A program made the position numbers and the translations under genes. Shown here one piece after another: positions 11,510 to 24,800 of a DNA stretch of 64,000 nt; the first letter of the stretch is position 1; each line of letters begins with the position of its first letter. The notes beneath the pieces were generated by a model, which had not been told where the DNA came from, ran no database searches, and saw only the letters and a list, made by a program, of their open reading frames with translations. The DNA comes from Caenorhabditis elegans (Eukaryota; Nematoda; Chromadorea; Rhabditida; Rhabditidae). The DNA is taken from positions 10,912,001-10,976,000 of the forward strand of contig NC_003284.9 of the NCBI RefSeq assembly GCF_000002985.6, written 5' to 3'.

Positions 11510-13679
11510 TGTGAACGGTCTAAAAAAAATGTATATAAGACAAAAAGGCTTTGATAAGTTATGAGATCTGAGCTTAAAATTCGAATTATAAGAAACAGTG
11601 AAAATCGTTGAAAAAACAACTGTGTTGCTAGTCAGTAAAAAAGGGGCGGCTGCTTGTGCTTGGTGAGGGAGGAGACGAGAAGAAGGGGTCGCGTGCAAGA
11701 ACTGAACACCGGGCCAGAGGAGGAAGGCGGGCAGTGCCCAGATTGCCCCTGAGAGGCGGAGTCATGATCAAACCGTTCGAAATATTAAGAGCACATTAAG
11801 AATCTACATGTGTGCTTTTCACATTTCCCATATTATTGATTTTCGACCACTGAAAAGTTGAGATATAGAGGAAACATTTTTAAAAAAGTGCTAGAGATTG
11901 AAGAAAATTGAAGAATAAACAGGCCCAGAAACAAAACGAAAGAAACGGGAAATTCACCAGGTTAATTGTGAGCCCCTCTTAACAAAATATTTCTAATGTT
12001 GAAAAATCTTAAATTTAGTTTTGAAAGTTTGAGTTTCAGCCACAATATAACCAAATTTCATACAGTTTTATTGCCTGAGGAGACAGACTAAAGTAGCAGG
12101 CTGTTACATAAAACGAACTAATACTAAGGAACTTCAGAGAAATGTAAGTATAATCCTATGATGCAAAAGAATGGCGTCCGGGAACTGATTTGAATATTCA
12201 AAACAGTTGAACACAAATACCGGACCGATTAAGCCTTTTCTCTGTATGCGTTGCGCATTTTGATTTGCAACATCATGCTGAACAAAAGCAGCAGAATAAA
12301 CATTTTCTCAATAGGTGGTCAGTTGCGCAAAAACATGCCACAAAAAAGAGATGACGAAAAGGAGATAACTTTCTACTTATAGACACAAAAAATGAAAGGA
12401 ATTATTAAGCGCACTGGAGCATTCTCTTAAGATGGGATGTTGCGATAAATTGGGAGTGCATATTGGCGGTACAATTACCTCTCACATCATTTGTCAAACT
12501 TGACAACGTATTCTTAATGAGCCGACTGTACAGTGTGTACATGTGGAGTGACTCAGACACTCAATCGACGGGAGGTGGACGGAGAAGACGTACCCCCGAA
12601 ATTTTGATGTTTCATCACCGTTCGCCACGCAATGAATAATCAGTTCTGCTGTTCAGTTTTCTTTTTTTTTCACCTTTTTCTCTGCTTGCATATGTTCTAT
12701 TTCTCTGATAACGGAGAAAAATTGAACACATTTGACCTCTACAGCAGTCTCACGTTTTACAACTATGCTTCCAAACACTGTGCGAAGGACTTTAAATATA
12801 AGACTCAAATAATCAGACGACTACGATTTACAATCACATCACACTTTCTGCACGAGCGGTACCATTAAGAAGCAGATTCTAAAAGCAACATGTGCCTGTC
12901 TGTCATCTCATCATTAGAATCAACAGATGGTCACACGTCGGCATAATGGAGTCCGCGAAAAGCTACAGTCTGTTGGCGGCTTCTCGCTACTTGCCTTCTC
13001 GCGTACGGTTTATGGCTCTTCTTAACTCAGCTCCCTTTTTGCATTTTTATAAACAATTGTACTCTTGCAGGCCTTTGAGCAAGGAGTCTATACACTGTAT
13101 AATGATATGAATACGGAAGGAAATTAGCAAATGAGAGAATCAAATATACGGTTACATTGATATTCAAAGTGTGTGAAGCAAGGTAGAGAAAAAAGGTGAA
13201 TAAGAGCAGAGGTGCAAAGGAAAGAGTTACAAATCAATTGTAGTGCAAATATTGCGTTTTTTGTTGGATGACCCTTATTAACCGTTCACACATCTTTCAT
13301 TGAAGAAAGGAGAGTGATAAAGTAATATAGGGAGAAGAGAAGAAACATTCGAATATAAAATTGAAAACCATGTCGGTAGAAGAAGAACAACTTTAAAATT
13401 CATATACAACGGCAAAGTTTTTTCTAAAACACTTCTAAAAAACTAGACATTAAACAAAAAATTTTGTTTTTTTTTAATTCTGGGTAGATGAATGCGTTTT
13501 TCAAGTCAAGTCATAAATAGTATTTATTTATGAAGATAAAATATTTTTATTTTTCAAATTGTTGAATTTTGAGCAGGAGTAAAACTAATTTTCTAAATAT
13601 TATTGTAACTTCAGTTTTAAATTACATTTTCTCAAGTATCAATTTTTCCTATAATAAAAAGAAAGGGTATAGAACTCTA
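11510..13679. other. 5' flank of dgn-1, no supported gene
   Basis: Upstream of the dystroglycan start. It contains a GC-richer block (11640-11765) and long AT stretches. The short frames here (for example 12632-12868 and 12892-13110, plus strand) lack splice support and domain signal. It is most simply read as promoter and enhancer sequence for dgn-1. Confidence 0.4.
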
Positions 13680-13930
13680 CTAGCCATTTGGATAAAATAT
13701 GGAATACAATATAATTATAGTAATTAGAACGATGTATACGAGCATAATTAGGCGAAAGGCGGCCCATACAACTCGCAAAATATAGTTCTTACTGTTCTCC
13801 GAAGATGCGCGCCGTCGACAAGGTAATACCGACTGAGGCTGTTCAGATATGCCTAACAATGCCCTCACGACATTTTCGAGATCGCATAATTGTCGTCGAG
13901 AGCGGTAATCCTGGGAATCTGTGGGACATA
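13680..13930 (-). CDS. possible 3' exon of an unknown protein with a C-terminal membrane span
   Basis: A minus-strand frame ends at 13680 and encodes a basic soluble stretch (DYRSRRQLCDLENVV), then a 20-residue hydrophobic span (FRLIMLVYIVLITIIILYSI) four residues before the stop, the layout of a tail-anchored protein. The frame extends to about 14015, but the codon there is GTG and no in-frame ATG opens it, so if real it is an internal or terminal exon; a CCCACAG acceptor lies near 13921. I found no convincing upstream exon and no family match. Confidence 0.25.
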
Positions 13931-14015
13931 CGGAAGGTAAAAAGATTGAAGACGTGAGACGAGATGGTGACACAAGAAAGAGAAAAATGAGAGCAGGTGT
14001 ACATTTGACTGACAC

Positions 14016-17000
14016 TAGTGCTCCGTTGACAACCTGTGACTGAGGATTACCTTATTTCACAAAAAGAACACACAAAAACCCAGTGAGAAATGATCGTCTC
14101 AGTTCATTGTTCTGACACCTTTCCGTGCGCGAAATTGGTTGGATTAACGTCCAGTGAGGAACGTATTGAAGATGAAACGAACGTGCTAATTAAATGAACG
14201 ATGAGGATGATGATGGGTGCCGTTTGCCATCTATTAGGCATGGATTACCTGGCTTAACGTTCTCGAATTGCTTGAATCGACAGCCACTGTGCAAAGGGTA
14301 ATTGTATACACTTCTAACACGGGAACACCGGAGACAAAACGTACTGCTAAAACTGAGACTAACACGCCTATTGTTCTGGTTTCGTACTTCGACTGCTAGT
14401 AGTCAGCGCGTTCGTCTCATTCTCATTGTCCGGATCCCCATGTTGACAGGAACCAAAAGTATTAGACTTTTGTTTTTTAATAAAAAAATGAAACGGTAAA
14501 TCATGAATCATTCCTCAAATATTTTTCAGCCACCAGCTTCCATTAAGTCAATTTTGACAATTTTTCCAAAAAAATATTTGGTGTAAGAGCAAAAAAAAAG
14601 AAAGTGATATCACAAGAGATTAATTGAAAAATTCCTGAAGCACACTCCTGTGAACAAGCTAAAGTTTTTTGGTCGCTCACAATGAAGCGGACATAAATCA
14701 TTATCAGACTAGAGGATTAAAAGTTTGTAATGTTGCGGTAAAATCTTTAAACTATATAAGCATAATCAGAGAAGTGCAAATTTAGTTAATTCAAAATGTT
14801 AGATCATAAATTCAGTTATTCAATGTGACCGTATTCATATTAATTTGGAGCCGATTTTCTCATAAGCTGTTGAAAATATCTATTCACCACCGGGCAGATC
14901 GTAAACCATCTGATTGAATACAGATTTCCTTATGTAATCTATCCGTATTGTGCAATACTTTTGACGCGACAACGAGGGCAAGAAATGGCACTGTGTGCAG
15001 CTGCGCGCGTTGAAGCAGATGCTTGTAACGACATAAAAGAGCTCCTGCGTTGAAGAGATGGCACACAAATGGGGGCACGATTCCATCACATATCATCAAA
15101 TTGAGAAGAGTCAAGGAATGGACAAGGACGTTTGGACAGAAATCAGATTTGGATAGCGTAGATTTCGAGTAAAAAACCCCGCGTCAAAAAAGTTTCCTCA
15201 GCAAAAAAGAGAAAGTTGTGCGTATGGGTAGGGTCAAGCACGAGGCAAGCCCTGTTGACCAAACATATAAAGTGAGAGGCGAAAAATGTGGGGAAGGACG
15301 GAGATGGTCCTATTTGGTCGGCTCAACCTCATAAAGTTGCGTCACCGTACCTGTGGCCAGGTGTGTGCAGGATGGAGCAAACGAGGAGGCAACGATTGGA
15401 AGATAAGCCTAATGACTGGGTGTTCAGACGTACAATGCGGGTCCGTTTGGAACAATTACAATTTTTCTTGGTCAATTCAAGACGGATGGTGATATTTATA
15501 AGGATGAAAGAAGAACGGATGACGAGAGCTAATCAGAAATGGACATGCGATACGTTACGGCTACGAAGAGAGAGGAGGAGGAAAATGGCATGCAACATTT
15601 GAGCAGTCTAATAAAGCCGAACACAGATGAAGAACGAAGCGGTGGCCAATATTCAATCTGCATAATAAATAAGCGATCCGTACAAACAAAGACGTTTCCT
15701 TCGTGGTCTTCCGTCCTTCCGACACTCCCTACGGACCATGAACCGACCGACATAAGAAGGCCAGCTCCCACGGGAGCTTTTGGTATGGTGTCTCGAATGA
15801 ATTTTGCATATAAATAGAAGAAACCGACCGAAACATATTGAAAACGGAGATTCGATTTATTTTCCATCTTATCTTTTATTGAGTCAGTTCAGAGGGGTTT
15901 CAATTGTCACTTTGACACCTTATTAGCAACCGAACAAAGAGTGCCGGATTTGCTAAGTGAGTGTAAAAACAAGATTATAAAAACAGTGGGCCTTCTTATT
16001 CTAGTCTTTTGAATGTTTTGATTGACGTAAGATCTTGGGCCACTTTGTTTCTTTTGAGAATTGCGAAGACGAACATTGTTGAGTAAAATTTAGTAGGGAC
16101 GAAATTTTTTGAGAATAACAAAACATTTTATGTGCGCCAAAACTTTTTTCGATTTTTTGGTTCTTCAAAAAACTGAAAAACGGAAATTTTCGCTTTTGAG
16201 AAAACTGCAAAAACAAATTCTGAAAACACTCCAAAATCGGTATTTTTATACAGAATGCAATATTTTTATTACTGATGACGCCCTATTTCATACAAACAAC
16301 ATACATAAATTGCACTTTTTCAAACTGGACCCTAATTTTTTTTCGATTTTTTGGGTTTTTCGGCTTTTTGACCCACACCGCAAAATTGAAAAACCGAAAA
16401 ACGTGAAGAACGGAAAACAACATTTTTTGTTAAGATTTAGGTTATTTAGAGAAAAAACTCGGTTTTTCGAAAAAAAAAAACTAGCAGACAATTCATATAA
16501 TACCTAAAAACCAGGATGTTTTCGAGTTAAGTGAATGTTTCAAAATAAGGACGTCACTCTGAAGTCGTACGAAAATTTTTTTTGAAACACCTATCTCTGT
16601 ACACATATGAGTAGTCACAACATTTGTGGCTTCGTACACCTTTGAAGTGTTTTTGAATGCACAAACATGACGCCGCTTTTTTTGGATTTGTGCCAAGAAG
16701 CAGAATAAGTTTTTCAGGCAAATACAAAAGAAAACATCTCGTTTTCTGTGTACAAAACTACATATATCAGGAAACGAGATTTAGTAAAACATTTTATAAG
16801 ACTAAAAGAATTGTTTAGTTACATAGGAAAATTTTTTTAATGCCTCGAAAAACTTCCGGGCACGCGTTCGAAACTGGCATTAAAAAAAGTCTCACCTCTA
16901 TGTGTTTATCAATAAGCCGGGACTAAAAAATGGGTGCGCCAAATTGAAATTTCGTTTTCGATTCTAATCACAAGTTCGGTTCAATACACGTTGTCGTTCT

Positions 17001-20000
17001 GAAAATCGAAAGTAACTTTTGCAACATATACGTTCAAGACATGAAATGGAGCGGAAAACTTCAAAAAGGGGTGTCCTTTTGAAACTTGGCAAAAAGCGAT
17101 TTGTATCAGTTGACAGACTAATTTACGATAATGTACATATTGAAGAAACTTTCAAATTGGAACTTCTGAGATCTGATGAATATAGGTTTTTCAAAAAAGA
17201 ATAAAAAAGCTAGCAATGTGTATAGTTTTGATGTGAAAATAAATATCGTAAGAGAAAAAGAAACACTGTCAGTTGCATACCTCATAAATATAATCAAGGA
17301 GGTATTGAAATTGCCGAAAAAACGGTTATCAGAGGAAAGAGATAGCAAGTACGAAATGAAGAATGCAACCTGGAAAATTCGCTTTCTCTTTTGTTGCATC
17401 CCTCCTTGTTGATAACACACTATGAATGTGGTTTTGACAAGAAAAACATACGCACACAGTTTGAAGCATTTTTTTTTCTTGTCACCAACCATTCGGATGA
17501 ATTATACCCGAAAATGTGTGTACACTCGTTGGAGGATAGGGGAAAAAGAGAAAATGGTCAAGGTAGGTAAACAGAAAGCTTTCATAAACGTTTTTCTTAC
17601 CATTTTTTTGCCTTTTCTTGGGCATAAAAGTTAGAGTTACTACAATGAATGTCAGTGTGGTTTGTACTATTTTCTGCATACGCAGAGGGAAATCAAAAAT
17701 ATCAATAGAGCGAAGAAAAGCGGTGAGTTTCAAAAAGGCTCTTCCCATGAAATATAACCCCCATTGTAATTAAAATTCTGAAAAAAAAACCAGAGTGCAA
17801 TGAGTTTTTGAATGCGCCGTCTATATGCGTGGCAAGGGAATACAGCTATTTTCATTTTATCATATGTATATTTTCATATCTATATGAAGTTTGCAAATAT
17901 ATAAAACAAATTTTTTACTAATTTCGAAGAGCACATTTAAAAAAGTTGAAATTTAAACGAAGATATTAGATTGCAAATATCAATCTGTAGTTTTGTTTGA
18001 TTTTGAAGTTATTCAAAACATAAAACGGTAATGGATTTTCAAAAGAAATAAAATAGAGTCTAACAAAACAGAAAATTAGGATTTCCAACAATTTTTGCTT
18101 TTGATAAGACACGCTAGATGTTGTTGATCATAAAGCCACGGTAATCATTGTCCTGGCCAAATGTAGAACTAATTAAATTTTGCGACAAAGTCCCTGTTGT
18201 CATAAAAATGTGATTTTTCCAGTCCTACGTTATTTAGAATTTAACACGATCCGTCCTGCTATTCAAGGAAAAATAAAATCAGGGCGTTTCTTGTTAGTGG
18301 TTTCTCGGTATGTGTGTCCAATACACTAATTACTCGATGGTGATTGAAATCAAATATCAAGACAGGAAAGAGGACACGAGTAACTGATAAAGGTCAAATG
18401 CACATTAAACTTAACGCACAAAAAGTTAGGCAATGTCGTAGAAAGTGGTGTGTGAGGAGATAGAATGGTGAGTCAGGAACGGTAGAGGGTTTTCTATTCG
18501 AAAGAATAAAAATCTGTTTTCTAGTAAAATTGAAAAGAGTGAGAGATTGAGAGAAAAATAATGGAATAAAATCGGAATGGTGTTTACATCATTTCCATAT
18601 TAAAATTTTGAATTGGAAATTTAAAATACAAACTACTGGTACATATAGGAATATGAGATACTTTGAATTTTCAAATTTACAGTTTAGATATAACTGCATA
18701 ATAATACCTTTTGAAAAAGATTCTTATACTTCTTCAAGGTCATCAATTAACAGAAACAAAACAAAAAAAAAGATTGCGTGGTTCAAAGATATAGTTTCAT
18801 ATTTCTTGCAATTGCATTCAAAAAGCAAGCAAAATGACCTTCCGAGTGAAGCGAGTAAAAAACGAGGACCAAGCCAGTTTGACCAAATGTCTCACTATTA
18901 TATGATCCGATTCGTAGACTGCAACGATGAGAATAATAATTGTAGAGTATCAAATGAATAGTGGGGCAATTTTGAAAGAAGAAAAGTGGAATGAGAGGAA
19001 AATAGCCAATGGTCACAATGGCTAAAAACGACCACATGAGGCTCACGTCCCTGTATTGACCACTAATGAAGATAATTTAAGTGAAACGTTTAAATAATAT
19101 GATTTGGTCGGTTCACAATAATAAAAAATTAATTTCTCGTTGTATTTAGTTAACTAATGGAATTACGCTCATAATTTTTCCGATCCTGCGGAACTTCAGA
19201 TAAATAATTTTTTGTCATATTATGACATGTGCATGCAGTACAGAATAAAAATGCAAGATTATTACAATTTGGCAATTTGTTTCGAATATTTACTTCACTG
19301 GAGAAGTATGTTGTTCAATTACTACTAATTATCAAAATTAAAACATTCTTAGGAAACGAAAAATTGACTACCAAAAATAATAATGAACTAAGAAAATTTT
19401 TGAAAACAATGAGCTATATCCATATCCATCGGAGCCAATGTTGACACTACAACCTGTCGAGAAAACAAAGTGAAAAGTGGATATGCATGCAGGAGGTGTC
19501 CGGTTTCGAAACCGATTGAATTATCCTAATGAATTTGGCAGCGAAATACAATAACGTAAAGAAGCAAAAGTGATGGAACAGAACGTAGTGTTTTGCTCCG
19601 GCCGGCATTGACATGGTCAGTGCACGCTAAGCCAGATGACAAATAAGAATGTCATGGTTACGGCGGGTTACGAACCCGGGTCACAGTTGAAATGTTTCTC
19701 AACAAGCGGAGACGTTTTATGGATGTCGCATTCTTCTGGATTCACACTTTTGAATTCTTAGAAAATTGAAAGTTTAGAAGAAGTATCGAAAGTAAAACGC
19801 AACCTTCTTTTGTTGATACTTTCAAATAAACAGAAGAAGATTTGAGATTTATGAGTAGGAACAAACGTGGAAAAGGTAGGGTGGCGGTAAACACGAATTT
19901 ATTCCCATTTCTGTATGTTCCACCGTACTAGTAGCCTCCGCATTTTTTACGATATAATATGGTGTTGGCGGTTTCCCAAATCGCTACAAACTGCCATAAT

Positions 20001-21442
20001 GTCTAGCGGAGGCCGTTGAAAAGAAGGCCCCCGTTTGCAAAAAAGCACTGACAGTAAAACAGGAATTTGTGAGAAACCGCGTGGGGAGAAGGAAAATGTA
20101 GGAAAAACATCAGAGAAGCGTATTAAATTTCTTGGGAATATTAGCAGAAAATGAGGAAGAGAGGTGACCTGATGCACTTATAAGTGCAGATAGGTAAATC
20201 ATAATATTATGAAGGCAATGGATAAGAGGAAGACCCGAGTATGGTATTGCGCAACACGCATACACACACAAAAGATTGACTGGAGACTCAGACATATCTC
20301 TATCAGCTATGCCACCTCAATGGTTTATGACTTGTCCCCTCTAGTTAGATGCGCAAAAAGATAAAAGAAGAGGCAAAGAAGTCGATGATGAGCCAATAGG
20401 CCAAGTGCTTTTTTGTTTACAACATTGCATTCCCCCATCATCTGAGTCCTATTATATCATTATGAAATAATAGAGATGTGGGAATTAATGATGATCAACT
20501 GAATATTGTGTTTTACTTCGAAAACCGAGAATAAATAGTATGAATCTTTGAGATCTAATATTTTGGGGTACTTATGGGGTTCGTTTCCTCAAAAATGTCT
20601 AAATTTTTTAACACAAAATACTTTTCTCTTTTTCCACAAGTAAATGTTTCTGCCGTTACCACTTTCATTTTTAGGCCCGAAATTATGACAAAAGTTTACG
20701 TTTCAATTCAAAAAACTTCAAAAAATATTTTTGGGGAGGGATGTGGCAACTAAACTTATAAGTTCCACTTATGGCTTAAAATGCTATGAAATTTATTGAA
20801 AATACTTTTTTTCAACTTAGCAAAGCTCTTTTTAAGTTCTAAGCTTGACACAACCTGTATCAATAAATCTTGATAAAAATCCTTGATATACAGAAGTTGA
20901 ATGATATTCATTACTTCTGTGATGTTTGCCTTATTCTGTTTCACTCAATCAGTAAAAATATACAGAAACTGTACGGAAAAAGGAAAAAAACTGACGTTTA
21001 TTACATGAAAAGTGTCAAGACGTTGAAAGGGTCGATTGAAAAAATGGTAAGTAGCTCGATGCGAAAAATAGAAAAATAATCTCCATCTTTTCGGGACTCT
21101 TTTATTTTTCAAACGGATTTTTCTGTACTATTGTTTTTTACGGATATGGTTACGTTAAGCAGAATAAAACAAAACTCCACAATTTATATACCGCCTCTAA
21201 GGTTTTGCGATGAAAGACTTTTTTCACAATAAGAAATCTTCAAAGAAAAACAGTTAAAGAAACATTTTTATTAACACATTTTCTTATTATCACTATTTCA
21301 GGATTTCGATAAAACAAAATTGAAACTTGACGTTTGGTGTTTAAAAACCTTGCAAAGTTATTTTTAAACTGATCAAATAACAAAAACATACTCTGATTAT
21401 GCAACTCAAGGACGTCTACACACATTTGCCTCTTCGTTCTCA
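14016..21442. other. long gene-poor stretch
   Basis: About 7.4 kb without a gene I can support. Features seen: an inverted-repeat-like segment around 16330-16410 (GGGTTTTTCGG against AAAAACCGAAAAAC), a GC-rich palindrome CGGGTT-ACG-AACCCG at 19664-19678, and scattered homopolymer A/T runs. Short frames around 14880-15114, 15286-15867, 16001-16507 and 17019-17748 overlap each other on both strands and have no domain signal. Confidence 0.4.
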
Positions 21443-21811
21443 CTACTCTCGAACTTGCGATGCGGAAACTTGAAAGATATTATACACGCGCCGGCGGAAC
21501 CAACCGAGTGCTGCTGCTATCAATCCGCCAACCATGATCATGATCGGAAGTGGCATTTTACATGTAAACGGTAAATATCCAATTAGAAGTGTGAATTTTG
21601 GCACTAACATCGGAATCGAAATTAGAATATAATTTTTGCAGCGAAATTCCAAATTCAAAATGACATAAACAAGAAGGCAAAGAATGGAATTTGTGAAGTT
21701 GACAACAAAGAGAACGGACGTTGGGTACCAGAAGTGTGAAATTGAATCTTTGTATTGGAAAGGAGAAGAAGGGGGGATAGAAGAGGAGGCTAGATGAGCA
21801 TGCATGTGCAC
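21443..21811 (-). CDS. possible exon of an unknown multi-pass membrane protein
   Basis: A minus-strand frame of 122 codons. Its C-terminal two thirds contain three hydrophobic stretches (SVLFVVNFTNSILCLLVYVI, then a second ending TLLIGYLPF, then MPLPIMIMVGGLIAAALGWF) followed by a basic tail, RRRVYNIFQVSASQVRE, and a stop. That pattern looks like the end of a membrane protein, but the N-terminal portion is low complexity, I found no partner exons, and a second minus-strand frame overlaps it. Unknown; kept at low confidence. Confidence 0.25.
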   Translation of the reverse strand: MHMHAHLASSSIPPSSPFQYKDSISHFWYPTSVLFVVNFTNSILCLLVYVILNLEFRCKNYILISIPMLVPKFTLLIGYLPFTCKMPLPIMIMVGGLIAAALGWFRRRVYNIFQVSASQVRE

Positions 21812-24800
21812 TGAATACCAATCATCCCGAAATGCTCAACCAACTAGTATATTAGATCATCCGGAGCCAAGGAGAATAGAGAACAAGGACCAACACAACT
21901 CATAAACAATGAAGGTTTGTTCCAAAACAGGAGAATCTCAGTGGGACACGTAGAAGATGGAGAAAATAGGGAGCAGGATGGATGGCTTCTGAAATAGAAT
22001 GCAAAATGAGCTACTAGTTCTGCAAATAAATGAAATTTGCAATTTTTAGAAAATGAAAAATCAAACTGGGATTTCGAAAAAAAATCAAGACGGGAATCTT
22101 CAGCAACAAGTGTGAAATCCTGATGATTTTAATCGTAGTACAACTTTTTTTCAAAGAAAGCTTGCCGAATTTTTTTTGCGATTTTGGTATCCTAATTCTT
22201 TGGCGGAAAAATATTAGATCAAAGCAAAAGATTTATCGGGGGAAAGTTTATTTGCTGTTTGGGTTGTTTTAGAAAATATCTGTTGCATTTGATATTTGTT
22301 GGCGATGATAAACTACATACATCATCTCACAATGAAAAAAGGTAACTACAAGAATTAACTGAATACTTTTGGGGGGTGTATCTTTTATTATGACTAGGCT
22401 TACAAAATCAAAAAAGGACGGTCTAAACAAAATTTTACGCAAAATCTTTCAAAAAAAATTGTAGAACGTTCAAGCCTCGATTTTCAAATTAGTTCAATTT
22501 AATGCACGTTAATTGAATTTGTAGAAAAATACACATATGTGGTTTGAATGATCTTGACATTTTCCATTCAAATTTAATGTATTGTTACATTTTTTTGTTT
22601 ATTAAGACGAGGTGGAGCAGCTGTATATGTTCTAATGAATCACAACGTTTACAGCTTTCTTTTGAAAAGCGAATGACCACCCAGAATTGCCAAAATGACC
22701 AAAAATGAAAAGAAAATAGAGAAAGGAGGACAAGTGATTTATACGTGTCGTCCTCTGTCATGCCTTTCCGTGACTACCAATTTTGCAGGTGTTATGGATC
22801 CAGGTGTATGAGACGTCTGTCGGTCTGTTCGAAATTGCGAGGAGTTGCGACCTTGGCACACACAACAAGGATCTTGGCTTGGGTGTGTATGTCTGTTGCG
22901 CGAAACATTTCAATTTTGAGGAAAAAAGCGTGAAAACGTCCTTTCAATGCGCGGCTGCAGTTCAAAAGTTAATCTGTGGCAGCGGAGCGAGTAAAAAACA
23001 GAGTCAGGACACAAGCGCGAACACTTTAATTAAATCTCAAGGTATGTCCCGGTCTCTCACTCTCATGGGGAACCCAAAGGGATCTGTATATGTGTATTCA
23101 CATGGATGAACCGCAAAAAGACCGGGTCGAACAAATAAAACGTGGATTAGCCCGATGTTTGGGGTAGATGGCTTGTCGGAGAAAAGTGGACCTTATTGGA
23201 GGGGGAAGCGGAGAGCATAATGTTGTTTAGGTTGCGGATGAGCACCCGGAAAGCATGTTCGGTGTGGTTCAGTGAACGCAAAAACGTGTGTCGCGGTTAT
23301 TTGAAACAAATAATATATGTTTTAATTAGAAAGATGCGCTAAATTTACAGCGGCTTTTCACAAAGGAAAATAGAAACAAAGTAATGGCTCTTAGTAAAAA
23401 ATTTCGAACGAGGATTTTGTTTTTTTTTGTGAGGGGTACATTTTTAAAAATTTAAGTTTTATGAAAAGAAAAAAAAAACTTTAAATGTATCTTACTAAAA
23501 TTTTATTCTCGTGAAGAAATCCGACAGCATTCAAATTCAAAACTCAAGTAAACCAAATCTGAATTGGCTCTGGAAGTAGAAACATTCTTATTCCTCGTTG
23601 AAAAAAATTTCATTATCACAATTATTTCATATTTCATTCGCTGTTTTTTATTTATTTTCAAAGTAAGCGTCTATGTACAATACACAAGTAACATGATTTT
23701 TTCTTAATTTCAGCAACAAATTGAAAAAAAAAACAGAATTGGGATTTCAAAATGTATTCTCATCAGAATAAACAATTCGTTTTACACCCGATATTTAACA
23801 ACAAAATTGCTTAGAATTAGCGGTGCCATAATGAGTTTCTGAAATGGAATTCGGTAGAACCAGAGGCTTTGAGCGAGGTCTATTCATCTCGTAAAAGCTG
23901 GAATAGCCACATCCCACCCTCAATTTATGGTGTTCTTTCTAAATTACGAAACGAGCCGAAACTGAGACCACAATAATACTCCGAAAGGGTGATGCTGGCA
24001 ATTACTGGAGAAAGACTCGGTGTGTGCTGAATCATAAAACAAGAAAACATTGTTTCGAGTTTTGAAAATGTATGTGCTTGTGTGTGTGTGTGTGGCAAGC
24101 CTAATCGGGTAATAAATGCAAAGTGCAACCGACACAACGGAGAAAATTGAACGGTGTTTTGAAAGAGAATAGGGAGAAAGAAGGAGAAAAATTGTGAAAT
24201 GAGAAATGGCCACCCATGGAGAAGGTGTATGTCCAATGCAACTGAATGAGAAAATTGACGTCTCAAATGTAACCAGAGGCCATGAAGGAACAAAAAAGAA
24301 ACGAGCAGCAACGAGAACAAAGGAGCCAAGATGTGCTCAAATTGACAATATTTTCATAATCATCTTCTGAAAAAACTATACTGAATAAACTCTGTTTTGC
24401 TCTTTCTTCCCCATTACTGAAAAGTGAAGTACGGCCAGTGGAGAAAAACTGTTCCTATGATACTAAAATTATCCCATATCCTAACAAAACTTTTCAAAAA
24501 TTTTGCGACTTTTTTTAATTTCGAGCAAAAAAATGAACTGAGTTTTCATCACAAAAAAGTAATTATAATATTAGATATAACTGGTTTCATTGCATTTTTA
24601 AACTAATTTAGAGCCTGGTGAAAATGCTTCAAATGTTCTATCTGAAACTTTTTTCACTCAGCTCGATCAAACTTTTTTTTCAAATTGGAAATCAAATTGT
24701 GATCCGAGATACATTCCTTCATATTACTTCACAATAATTATCGATTAAAACAAATAGTAGTTATTTGTGTGCCAGATGTTATACAATAAACATGGTTGCA

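Noticed and set aside
14880-15114. Overlapping minus-strand frames, one faintly cyclin-like (LALVVASKVLH)
   Set aside because: The match covers only a few residues without the preceding cyclin-box helices, and two frames are equally open.
19660-19685. Possible tRNA T arm (GGGTTACGAACCC on plus, GGGTTCGTAACCC on minus)
   Set aside because: No acceptor, D or anticodon arm can be paired around it on either strand; kept only as a palindrome.
22745-23109. Overlapping plus-strand Cys-containing frames
   Set aside because: No regular Cys spacing, no signal peptide and no splice structure.
23925-24329. 134-codon minus-strand ORF with a hydrophobic start
   Set aside because: Composition follows CA/TC-rich DNA including a TG repeat; no splice sites or conserved features.
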